The notes beneath the pieces were generated by a model. The model searched no databases and was not told the origin of the DNA. It worked only from the letters and a program-made list of their open reading frames with translations. This document shows, one piece after another, positions 15,549 to 22,626 of a stretch of DNA of 23,030 nucleotides. Every line of letters starts with the position of its first letter. Position 1 is the stretch's first letter. The stretch lies in contig KL571197.1 of NCBI GenBank assembly GCA_000715855.1, positions 9,142-32,171 on the forward strand. The letters run 5' to 3'. The position numbers were made by a program, and so were the translations under genes. The stretch comes from Actinoplanes liguriensis. Its GTDB lineage: Bacteria > Actinomycetota > Actinomycetes > Mycobacteriales > Micromonosporaceae.

Positions 15549-15841
15549 TGCCGCACCCGCTTCGGCAGAGTCTCGTCCGCGCGCGCTCGGCCGAGGTCGG
15601 TCTCGTAAGGATCCGTTGCGGTCACCAACGCGTCCAGGATTCCGAGGGCTCTTACGACGCCCAGAAAGGCTTGCAGGCTGACACCGGCGTCACCGACCTC
15701 GATCCGCCGTAGCGTGTTGCGCGAAATACCGGCTCGTTCGGCGACCTGGACGGCGGTAAGCCCTTGCAGCTTTCGCCACGCGACGAGTTGCTCACCGATG
15801 CTCACCGCGGCCGCAGTCACTCGTGAGGACGGGCGCGGCAT
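15545..15841 (-). CDS. hipB: HipB-type XRE antitoxin and repressor
   Basis: Protein of 98 residues with a Cro/CI-type helix-turn-helix covering about 14-70; the core is LTAVQVAERAGISRNTLRRI (28-47). The acidic/basic tail (about 75-98) probably contacts HipA. By family rule it neutralises HipA and represses its own promoter, more strongly in complex. The ATG at 15841 has a strong AGGAG site 6 nt upstream. The upstream 50 bp contain TATAGT and several symmetric elements. Confidence 0.92.
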   Translation of the reverse strand: MPRPSSRVTAAAVSIGEQLVAWRKLQGLTAVQVAERAGISRNTLRRIEVGDAGVSLQAFLGVVRALGILDALVTATDPYETDLGRARADETLPKRVRQ

Positions 15842-15853
15842 GACGTCTCCTCG

Positions 15854-15890
15854 GCTTAAGGGTCAGATTAGTGACCACTATACCGCTTAA
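15854..15890 (-). promoter_or_regulatory. hipBA promoter with candidate HipB operators
   Basis: On the minus strand TATAGT (15882-15877) is a good -10; I see no clear -35. It overlaps the inverted repeat TAGTG-GT-CACTA (15880-15869). Two copies of GCTTAA (15854-15859 and 15885-15890, plus strand) flank this with a 31-bp period, about three helical turns, the geometry expected for cooperative repressor binding. Confidence 0.5.
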
Positions 15891-15960
15891 CGCCCACGAT
15901 TCTGCCCCTTAGGTGTGCCCGGGAGCGAGACGTGCAACCGCACCACATGGAGTGTCAGGA

Positions 15961-15980
15961 CCCCTCCCCGACGGGAGGGG
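15961..15980 (-). terminator. Hairpin downstream of the deacetylase-synthase gene
   Basis: CCCCTCCC-CGAC-GGGAGGGG is a perfect 8-bp stem 10 nt beyond the stop of the minus-strand gene ending at 15991. No T-run follows, so it is a probable but not textbook terminator. Confidence 0.6.
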
Positions 15981-15990
15981 CCACTCGCCG

Positions 15991-18141
15991 TCAGGAGCGC
16001 TGGGTGCCCATCAGGGCGTTGAGGCCGCCGGTGCGCCGGAGCTTCTGCCAGCCCAGGCGGATGCCGCCGAGCGCCGCCAGCGTCGACTGGATCAGGACCA
16101 GGTACATCAGCTGGCGGTAGACGAACTGCTGCAACGGCACCCGCCACAGTGGCCTCAGAGACTCCCCGTCCAGCCGGAACGCGTAGCACGTGCTGATCAT
16201 CTGGACGGCCAGCATCAGGAGCCAGGCGGCCACCGTCTTGACCGGGTCGAGGAAGAACAGCCCGTAGATCAGGAACACGTCGATCAGCGGCGAGAGCAGC
16301 GGCAGCACGGTCTGGAACAGTGCCAGGTTGAGCAGCCCGCGCCGCCCGAACTTGCCGCCCGGGCCTTTTTCGAAGAGCGCCCCGCGGTGCTTCCACATCG
16401 CCTGCATCGTCCCGTAGCTCCACCGGTACCGCTGCCGCCAGAGCTGCGACATCGTGGCCGGCGCCTCGGTCCAGGCGCGCGACCGCTCCTCGTAGACGAC
16501 CCGCCAGCCGGCCCGGATGATCGCCACGGTGAGGTCGGTGTCCTCCGCCAGGGTGTCGTCGCTCAGGCCGTTGACCTGCGTCAGCGCCTCCCGCCGGAAC
16601 GCGCCGATCGCGCCGGGGACGGTAGCCATGCAGCGCATCACGTCGTAGGCACGGCGGTCGATGCTGAAGCCGACCACGTATTCGATGTGCTGCCAGATCG
16701 CGACCATGCCGGTCCGGTTGGCCACCTTGGCGTTGCCGGCGACCGCGCCGATCTCCGGCCGGGCGAACGGCTGGACGAGCAGGCGCACGGTGTCCGGCTC
16801 GAACACGGTGTCGCCGTCCATCATCACGACGACCTCGGTCTTCGCGTGCGCGATGCCGTTGTTCAGCGCGCTGGACTTGCCGCCGTTGGGCTGCCGGACC
16901 ACTTCGACGCCGGGATGGCCGAGCGCCTCGGCGATCTCCGCGGTCCCGTCGTCGGATCCGTCGTCGACCACCACGATCGTGATCGGGTGCGTGCTCGCCA
17001 CCAGCGATCTCAGCGTGTCGGCGATGCATTCCTTCTCGTTGTAGGCCGGCACGATCACGGTCACCGGCTCGGTGTACTTCCCGCCCCACGGATCAGGGTT
17101 CTTCTTGTACCTGTTCGCATGCTTCCGGCCAAGGATCAACATCATGATCAGGCGTACGACCGTGAGCACGCCCAGCACGAGCAGCAGGTAGGAGAACCCG
17201 ATCGTGACCCCCTTGGCCAGCCGGATCGCGTCGACCAGTCCGATCCCGATCAGGTGGTCCCGGGTGCTCGCCGCGGGGTTGATCGTGCTGTTGCCGGTGA
17301 GCGCCGCGACCGTGGTGAAGGTGTAACCCTCGTTCTGCAGCGCCGGGATGACGGTTTTCAGCGCCGTCGCGGTCTTCTCCCGGTTCCCGCCGCCGTCGTG
17401 GAAGAGCAGGATCGCGCCCGCGTCGTCGTCCGGCATGACGGCGTCCTCGATGTCGGCCATCGTCGCGCCCGATTCCCAGTCCCGGCTGTCCAGGTTGTTG
17501 ACCACGGTCAGGTAGCCGCGCTCGCCCATGTCGGCCATCACGTTCCAGGTCTTGTTGTCCAGCGCCTTGACCGTGGACGAGTACGGCGGCCGGAAGATCA
17601 GGCTGGTCACCCCGGCCGCCCCGGCGAGCGCGAACTGGGTCTCCTGCATCTCCACGCCGCGGCGCCGCTCGCCCTTGGAGGACATCTCCGGGTGCGTGAA
17701 GGTGTGGATGCCGATCTCGTGCCCGGCGTCCTTGACCCGCTTGACCAGCGACGGGTATTGGCTGATCTGTGAGCCGATCATGAAGAAGGTGGCCGGGACG
17801 TCGTACTCCTCCAGCACGTCCAGGATCTCCGGCGTGTACGTCGGCGAGGGCCCGTCGTCGAAGGTCAGCACGATCTTGTTGTCCGGCACGGTGACCGTGG
17901 TCGTGGTGGTGCCGTCGGTCTGGATGATCGGGCCGCCGCTCAGCGCCGAGGCTGGCACCTGATCGGTGTCGTTCGTCGAGGCGGCCGCGCCGTCCTGGGT
18001 GAACTCGCCCTGCACGATCCCGTTCACCACCAGGATGCAGGAGAACAGGCCGAGCACCACGGTCAGCACGATCCAGCGCGGCTGGGGCACGGGCACACGG
18101 ACACGGCGCCGGCGCGCCTCCTGCGACGTCTCGACGGACAC
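15991..18141 (-). CDS. Bifunctional polysaccharide deacetylase / family 2 glycosyltransferase
   Basis: A NodB-NodC fusion of 716 residues. The start is GTG 18141, preceded by GGGGGAG at 5 nt; an in-frame ATG at 18204 lacks such a site. A transmembrane helix (about 22-43) is followed by an extracytoplasmic NodB domain (about 88-285) with VLTFDDGPSP (91-100), His146/His150 in HTFTH, RPPY (184-187) and FHDG (247-250). A second membrane segment (about 311-337) leads to the cytoplasmic GT2 domain. This has PVTVIVPAYNE (359-369), DDGSDDGT (393-400), MDGD (441-444), AEDTD (532-536) and QRYRW (570-574), the full set of a processive chitin/hyaluronan/PNAG-type synthase. Two or more C-terminal helices follow (about 600-700). 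It probably extrudes a beta-linked N-acetylhexosamine polymer and deacetylates it on exit. It is divergent from the GH18-like lipoprotein. Confidence 0.94.
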   Translation of the reverse strand: MSVETSQEARRRRVRVPVPQPRWIVLTVVLGLFSCILVVNGIVQGEFTQDGAAASTNDTDQVPASALSGGPIIQTDGTTTTTVTVPDNKIVLTFDDGPSPTYTPEILDVLEEYDVPATFFMIGSQISQYPSLVKRVKDAGHEIGIHTFTHPEMSSKGERRRGVEMQETQFALAGAAGVTSLIFRPPYSSTVKALDNKTWNVMADMGERGYLTVVNNLDSRDWESGATMADIEDAVMPDDDAGAILLFHDGGGNREKTATALKTVIPALQNEGYTFTTVAALTGNSTINPAASTRDHLIGIGLVDAIRLAKGVTIGFSYLLLVLGVLTVVRLIMMLILGRKHANRYKKNPDPWGGKYTEPVTVIVPAYNEKECIADTLRSLVASTHPITIVVVDDGSDDGTAEIAEALGHPGVEVVRQPNGGKSSALNNGIAHAKTEVVVMMDGDTVFEPDTVRLLVQPFARPEIGAVAGNAKVANRTGMVAIWQHIEYVVGFSIDRRAYDVMRCMATVPGAIGAFRREALTQVNGLSDDTLAEDTDLTVAIIRAGWRVVYEERSRAWTEAPATMSQLWRQRYRWSYGTMQAMWKHRGALFEKGPGGKFGRRGLLNLALFQTVLPLLSPLIDVFLIYGLFFLDPVKTVAAWLLMLAVQMISTCYAFRLDGESLRPLWRVPLQQFVYRQLMYLVLIQSTLAALGGIRLGWQKLRRTGGLNALMGTQRS

Positions 18142-18233
18142 CGATCTCCCCCTCGCCGCGCTGCGCTGGCTCAAAGGTCTAATCGGCCGGAATTCCACGT
18201 ACATGAGGCTTTTGCCGGTGAGATAGTGCTCGG
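18142..18233. promoter_or_regulatory. Divergent promoter region of polysaccharide locus 2
   Basis: Only 92 bp separate the GTG starts of the deacetylase-synthase and the GH18-like lipoprotein, so their promoters must overlap. I see no confident -10/-35 pair on either strand; ATAGTG (18223-18228) is too close to the lipoprotein start to serve as its -10 unless the message is nearly leaderless. Confidence 0.4.
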
Positions 18234-19253
18234 GTGGCTTTTCACCGCTTGGCGTACGTCTCGGCCGCCGCGCTCCTGACCATCAGCGGCTGTTCCGGGG
18301 ACGACGACAAGAGCGACACCAGCGCGACACCCACCTCGTCCGCATCGGCAAGCGCGTCGGCGTCCACCGTCACCATTCCGGAGACGTTGAAGTCGGCGCC
18401 GTACGTGGACATCGTCAGCGGCTCGGTCGACATCTCCGACGTGGCCGACCAGACCGGGCAGACGGACTTCGCCCTGGCGTTCGTCCTGGCCGACAGCGCC
18501 GGCGCGTGCACACCGACCTGGGGCGGCAAGACGGCGATCAACGACAGCACGGTGGCCGCCTCGATCGCCGAGATCACCACCGCCGGCGGGAGCTCGATCG
18601 TCGCCACCGGTGGGGCGAGCGGGACGTACCTGGAGACCGCCTGCTCGGAGGACGAGCTGGTCACGGCGTACGAGGCGGCCCTGGACGCGGCCGGCAGCAA
18701 CCGCCTCGACATCGACATCGAGCAGTCCGTGACCGTGGAGACGGTCGCCGGGGCCCTGGCCGCGCTGCAGAAGGCCCGCGGCACCGCGATCACGCTGACC
18801 CTGCCGGTGGCCGGCACCACGCAGGGCCTCGCCGACGACGGGATCGAGCTGCTCAAGGCGGTCGAGGACACCGGGATCGAGGTGACCGTCAACGCGATGA
18901 CGATGAACTTCGACGCGGCCGGCGGCGGCTGGGGCCTGGCGATGACGAAGGCGGCCGCGGCGGTCAAGGACGACATGGACAGCATCTGGACGGACAAGTC
19001 CGACGCGGAACTGTATGCGATGCTCGGCGTCACCCCGATGATCGGCGTGAACAACTCCGGCGGGACGACGACGACGGCGGACGCGACATATCTGCTCTCC
19101 TGGGCCGCCGGGAAGAACGTGGGATTCGTACGATTCTGGTCGGTGAACCGGGACAACGGCAACTGCACCGACGGCTCGGTGGCCTCGAATTGCAGTGGCA
19201 TATCGCAGACCACATATCAGTTCACCGACCAGTTCCACGATTACGCGGGCTAG
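18234..19253 (+). CDS. GH18-like (chitinase-family) lipoprotein
   Basis: Protein of 339 residues. The N-terminus is a lipoprotein signal with lipobox ISGC (Cys20), then a Ser/Ala/Thr-rich linker (about 28-45) and a catalytic-type domain (about 53-339). That domain begins APYVDI and has LAFVLADSAGACTPTWGG (81-98), typical of bacterial GH18 chitinase-like barrels. The strand-4 motif is RLDIDIE, with Asp159, Asp161 and Glu163 matching the DxDxE end of the GH18 signature, so hydrolysis of GlcNAc-type glycan at the cell surface is likely. A conserved-looking FWSVNRDN (328-335 by rough count) precedes the C-terminus. The GTG start has only a weak ribosome site. Divergence from the NodB-NodC fusion suggests it trims or binds that polymer. 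Confidence 0.82.
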   Translation: MAFHRLAYVSAAALLTISGCSGDDDKSDTSATPTSSASASASASTVTIPETLKSAPYVDIVSGSVDISDVADQTGQTDFALAFVLADSAGACTPTWGGKTAINDSTVAASIAEITTAGGSSIVATGGASGTYLETACSEDELVTAYEAALDAAGSNRLDIDIEQSVTVETVAGALAALQKARGTAITLTLPVAGTTQGLADDGIELLKAVEDTGIEVTVNAMTMNFDAAGGGWGLAMTKAAAAVKDDMDSIWTDKSDAELYAMLGVTPMIGVNNSGGTTTTADATYLLSWAAGKNVGFVRFWSVNRDNGNCTDGSVASNCSGISQTTYQFTDQFHDYAG

Positions 19254-19513
19254 CTCGCCGAGGACGACGTCGCCGTCGCGGTGGCGGTGGCCGACGCGGA
19301 AGCCGAGGCGGTGGCCGACGTCGATACCGTGGCCTTCGTGGTCAGGGAAGAGTCGGAGGCCTGTACGACGCTCGCGCCGACCACACCCATGTAGAGAGCG
19401 GCGAACAAAGCGACGAAGAAACCCATCACGGCAAGCAGCCTCTTACGCCGCCCGGTCGCATCGACGAAAACCTGGGTGCCTTCCTCGACAGGCATGACTG
19501 GAGTGCGAATCAT
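19250..19513 (-). CDS. Small one-helix membrane protein with Ser/Thr/Ala tail
   Basis: Protein of 87 residues from ATG 19513 (a TTG at 19546 would add 11 residues). Residues 1-25 are cytoplasmic and contain TQVFVDATGRRKRL (13-26). A transmembrane helix (about 27-50) follows, then VVQASDSS and an extracytoplasmic low-complexity tail of Ser, Thr and Ala (about 56-87). I do not know a function; comparable short 'FVDATGRRRR' membrane proteins occur beside deacetylase-synthase fusions in actinobacteria, as far as I recall. It is convergent with the GH18-like gene and its TAG stop lies in the same CTAG. GGAAGGA 11 nt before the ATG could serve as ribosome site. Confidence 0.72.
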   Translation of the reverse strand: MIRTPVMPVEEGTQVFVDATGRRKRLLAVMGFFVALFAALYMGVVGASVVQASDSSLTTKATVSTSATASASASATATATATSSSAS

Positions 19514-19610
19514 CGTTTCCGATTCCTTCCGATTGGTCAGTCTCAACCCTAGGAATGGAATCTACGAATCAGCTTTGCGGCTCCCGGAGGAATTCTGTCA
19601 AGAATAGTGA

Positions 19611-20378
19611 CTAATTGTCGGTAGCGCCATTACTGAGAGCATTCATCCGGCCGTAGTCGACCGCGCCGTCGATCTCCCGGTAAGTGCCGGCTCCGAAGAC
19701 CTCCCGAGCGGCGCGCTCGACCAGGCCGTACGCCGCCTGGGCCACCGCGGAGCCCAGGCTGATCCGGGCCACCCCGAGCTTCGCCAGCTCGCCGATCGAC
19801 GGCGCACCCGGCCCGGCCATCACGTTGACCGGCCCGCGGACCGCCTCGACCAGCTCGGCGATCGTGTCCGGGTCGGTCACCCCGGGCACGAAGATCCCGT
19901 CCGCGCCGGCCTCCAGGTACGCCCGCGCCCGCGTGATCGCCTCGGCCACGTCACCGAGGCCGAACAGCAGCGTGTCGATCCGCGCGTTCAGGAACACCTC
20001 CGGCGCGGCCCGGTGCGCCGCCGCGATCCGGGCGGCCTGCTCGTCGATCGGCCGGGCGCCGTCCTCCAGGTTCACGCCGGCCACCCCGGCCGCGGCCACC
20101 TCGCGCAGCGTGCGGGCCGGGTCGCCGTAGCCGGCCTCGACGTCCACCGAGACCGGCACGGACACGGCGGCGACGATCCGGCGGGCGGCCTCGACGGCGA
20201 GCTCGCGACCCAGGGCGTCACCGCCGTCCGGCGAGCCCAGGCTCCAGGCCACCCCGGCGCTGGTGGTGGCGACGGCGGCGGCCCCGGCCGCGGCGACGAT
20301 CCGGGCGCTCGCCGCGTCCCAGGCGTTGACCAGGACGAGCGGGGAACCGGGCTGGTGCAGGGAACGGAAGTCAGTCAC
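19611..20378 (-). CDS. Isocitrate lyase / PEP mutase family protein
   Basis: TIM-barrel protein of 255 residues in the phosphoenolpyruvate mutase/isocitrate lyase superfamily, which makes or breaks C-C or C-P bonds of alpha-keto acids with Mg2+. Seen are VNAWDAASAR (17-26), the metal site DVEAGYGD (79-86), GVNLEDG (101-107) and NARIDTLLFG (131-140, usually NARTD), and FVPGV near 185. The long Cys-containing loop of true isocitrate lyases (KKCGH) is absent, so it is not AceA; a methylisocitrate lyase- or oxaloacetate hydrolase-like activity is possible. The GTG start at 20378 gives MTDFRSLHQPGSPLVL, typical for the family. It is divergent from a DUF5937/ArsR-type regulator across 59 bp. Confidence 0.88.
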   Translation of the reverse strand: MTDFRSLHQPGSPLVLVNAWDAASARIVAAAGAAAVATTSAGVAWSLGSPDGGDALGRELAVEAARRIVAAVSVPVSVDVEAGYGDPARTLREVAAAGVAGVNLEDGARPIDEQAARIAAAHRAAPEVFLNARIDTLLFGLGDVAEAITRARAYLEAGADGIFVPGVTDPDTIAELVEAVRGPVNVMAGPGAPSIGELAKLGVARISLGSAVAQAAYGLVERAAREVFGAGTYREIDGAVDYGRMNALSNGATDN

Positions 20379-20399
20379 GCGGTGAAGTCTTCGCCGCCG

Positions 20400-20434
20400 C
20401 CTGTCCGGCCGACAGGTATTTAGCGGAGACTAAA
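20400..20434. promoter_or_regulatory. Two palindromes in the divergent PEP mutase/regulator gap
   Basis: CCTGTC-CGGCC-GACAGG (20400-20416) and TTTAG-CGGAGA-CTAAA (20419-20434) lie side by side. The second includes the regulator's GGAG ribosome site (20425-20428), so a bound repressor would block expression of the regulator and probably of the divergent enzyme. The natural candidate is the regulator starting at 20438. Confidence 0.5.
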
Positions 20435-20437
20435 ACC

Positions 20438-21409
20438 ATGGTCGCGATCGCACTCCCGCCGGATGCCGCCACCCGGATCAGGTTCGCCGTGTCGTGCCTG
20501 TGGGAGGTCCTGGCCAGTCTGCGGGGTGTTTCCTCCGTACATCGGGAATGGGCTCTGCGAAATCGGCCCGGCCCCGGGGGACTCCTCGCCCGGCTGGTCC
20601 CGCCCACCGGGGGTTATGCCCCCGACTTCCTGACGCCGCCGCCCACCGGCCTGACCGCCGACCTGGACGCCGAGCTGGCGGTGCTGCGCCGGACCGATCC
20701 GGAGGTGGTCCGCGGGCACCTCGCCCTGATGCCCGGCGGGCGCGACCTCGACCTGTTCCACGATCCGGCGACCGGGCTCGCGCGGCTCTGCGACGAGATC
20801 GCCGCCTACTGGGCCGCGGCGATCGCGCCCGACTGGCCCCGGATGCACGCCCTGCTCGACGCCGACGTCCGCCGCCGGGCCCACCACCTGGCCACCGAGG
20901 GCGCCGCGGCGGTCCTCAACGACCTGCACGAACGCGTCCGCTGGACGGACGGCACGCTCCTCGTCGACCAGCGGCACTGCACCGCGCCCGACGTGCCGGA
21001 CGGCAGCGGCCTGGTCCTGATCCCGTCGGTCTTCGCCTGGCCGTCGGTGCTCACGGTGTCGTCGTGGGGGACGCCGCAGCTCGCCTACCCGGCGGCCGGC
21101 GTCGCCACCCTGTGGGAGGAGCCGTCCCACCTCCCGGACGCGCTGGGCGCCCTGCTCGGCGCCGGTCGCGCCCGGATCCTGACCGAGCTGGCCGGCGCGC
21201 TGTCGACGACCGAGCTGGCCCGCCGGACCGGCATCACCCCCGGCGGGATCTCCCAGCACCTGCGGATCCTGCGCGCGGCCGGCCTGGTCACCACGCACCG
21301 GGAGGGCCGGCTGCTGCTCAACTCACGTACGGACGCCGCCGAGACCCTGCTCACCGCCGCCCTCGGTAGATTGCCGGCATGGAGAACGAGCGCCTCCGCG
21401 CCGCGCTGA
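20438..21409 (+). CDS. ArsR-type winged-helix regulator with DUF5937-like N-terminal domain
   Basis: Protein of 323 residues. The first about 230 residues resemble the DUF5937 region of actinobacterial regulators (PPTGGYAPDFLTPP at 55-68, then VLIPSVFAWPS around 203-213). The C-terminal winged helix (about 232-305) is ArsR-like: LSTTELARRTGITPGGISQHLRILRAAGLV. There is no ArsR metal-binding ELCVCDL motif, so a small organic ligand or protein-fold sensor is likelier than a metal. ATG 20438 has GGAG 9 nt upstream. Its last 31 bp overlap the HxlR gene. It probably controls itself and the divergent PEP mutase-like gene through the palindromes between them. Confidence 0.82.
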   Translation: MVAIALPPDAATRIRFAVSCLWEVLASLRGVSSVHREWALRNRPGPGGLLARLVPPTGGYAPDFLTPPPTGLTADLDAELAVLRRTDPEVVRGHLALMPGGRDLDLFHDPATGLARLCDEIAAYWAAAIAPDWPRMHALLDADVRRRAHHLATEGAAAVLNDLHERVRWTDGTLLVDQRHCTAPDVPDGSGLVLIPSVFAWPSVLTVSSWGTPQLAYPAAGVATLWEEPSHLPDALGALLGAGRARILTELAGALSTTELARRTGITPGGISQHLRILRAAGLVTTHREGRLLLNSRTDAAETLLTAALGRLPAWRTSASAPR

Positions 21410-21777
21410 CCCTGCTCGACGTCGACGCCCTCGGGCAGACCTGCCCGACCCGGAAGATCGTGGAACAGGTCACCAGCCGCTGGGGCACCCTGGTGCTGGC
21501 CGTCCTGGCGACCGGCCCGCACCGGTTCGCGGCGGTGCGCGACCGGATCGGCGGGATCAGCGAGAAGATGCTGGCGCAGACGCTCAAGCAGCTCGTCCGG
21601 GCCGGCCTGGTCGACCGGGCCGTCGACGCCTCCGTGCCGCCGCAGGTGACGTACTCGCTGACCGAGCTGGGTGCGGGTCTCGCGACCCCGCTGTGCGAGC
21701 TGATCCAGTGGCTCGGCGAGCATACGCCGGAGATCGTCCGGGCCCAGCAGACGTACGACGGGCTCACCGAGCGGTAA
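21379..21777 (+). CDS. HxlR-family transcriptional regulator
   Basis: Winged-helix DNA-binding protein of 132 residues. The family's marks are all visible: CPTRKIVEQVTSRWG (22-36, with the conserved Cys22 that senses electrophiles or oxidants in relatives such as HypR and YodB), HRFAAVRDRIGGISEKMLAQ (48-67), LVRAGLVDR and VPPQVTYSLTELG (86-98). It overlaps the preceding regulator by 31 bp, so the two may be co-transcribed. An SDR gene starts 95 bp downstream on the same strand; HxlR proteins often regulate such an oxidoreductase neighbour, here by inference. Confidence 0.92.
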   Translation: MENERLRAALTLLDVDALGQTCPTRKIVEQVTSRWGTLVLAVLATGPHRFAAVRDRIGGISEKMLAQTLKQLVRAGLVDRAVDASVPPQVTYSLTELGAGLATPLCELIQWLGEHTPEIVRAQQTYDGLTER

Positions 21778-21872
21778 GCCCCTTACCGGAAAGTGCGTTC
21801 TTCCTGGTCAGGCTCATTCTCCCTACCGTTGGCCCGGTCACCTTTCGACGGAACGACCACGGGAGCACCATC

Positions 21873-22619
21873 ATGTCCAAGCTGGACGGGAAGATCGCTG
21901 TCATCACCGGAGGCACGTCCGGGATGGCGCTGGAGACGGCGCTTCTCTTCGCCGATCAGGGGGCGCACGTCTACGTCACCGGGCGCGACGAGGCCCGGCT
22001 CGCCACGGCCGTCGCCGAGGTGGAGCAGGTCCGCGCGGGGTCGGTCACCGGGGTACGGGCCGACTCGGGTGTCCCCGCCGACCTGGACCGGCTCTTCGCG
22101 ACCGTCGCGGAGCGGCACGGGCGGGTGGACGTCCTCTACGCCTGCGCCGGCATCGGCAGCCTGTCCGAACCGCTCGACGCCGTCACGCCGGAGTCCTTCG
22201 ACGAGGTGTTCGCCGTCAACGTCCGCGGCACCCTGCTCACCGTGCAGAAGGCGCTGCCCCTGATGGCCGGCGGCGGCTCGATCATCCTCAACGGCAGCGC
22301 CGGCTCGGTGCTGGGCGTGCCGGGCGGCACCGTGTACGCGGCGAGCAAGGCCGCGCTGCGCTCGTTCGCCCGCACCTGGACCGCCGAGTGGGGCGCCGGT
22401 GACCTGCGGGTCAACCTGGTGAACCCGGGCCCGACCGCGACCGCCGTCGTGGACCGGATGCCGGCCGCGGTCGTCGAGCACGTCGTCGGCCTGGTCCCGG
22501 CCGGGCGGATGGGCCGCCCGTCGGAGATCGCCTCCGCGGTGCTGTTCCTGGCCTCCGACGAGTCGAGTTTCGTCCGCGGCGCCGAGCTCTTCGTCGACGG
22601 CGGCGCCGCCCAGGTCTGA
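21873..22619 (+). CDS. SDR family NAD(P)-dependent oxidoreductase
   Basis: Classical short-chain dehydrogenase/reductase of 248 residues. It has the Rossmann start KIAVITGGTSGMALETA (7-23), CAG at 91-93 for NAG, Asn116, Ser142 and the catalytic pair Tyr155/Lys159 in YAASK, NPGPT (184-188) and a normal C-terminal VDGG. The nucleotide loop reads TGGTSGMA where TGxxxGxG is usual, so the third Gly is Ala, an uncommon but tolerated change. ATG 21873 has GGGAG 8 nt upstream. TACCGT at 21827-21832 could be a -10. The substrate is unknown; the preceding HxlR regulator suggests induction by a reactive carbonyl or quinone. Confidence 0.93.
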   Translation: MSKLDGKIAVITGGTSGMALETALLFADQGAHVYVTGRDEARLATAVAEVEQVRAGSVTGVRADSGVPADLDRLFATVAERHGRVDVLYACAGIGSLSEPLDAVTPESFDEVFAVNVRGTLLTVQKALPLMAGGGSIILNGSAGSVLGVPGGTVYAASKAALRSFARTWTAEWGAGDLRVNLVNPGPTATAVVDRMPAAVVEHVVGLVPAGRMGRPSEIASAVLFLASDESSFVRGAELFVDGGAAQV

Positions 22620-22626
22620 CGTCCGA

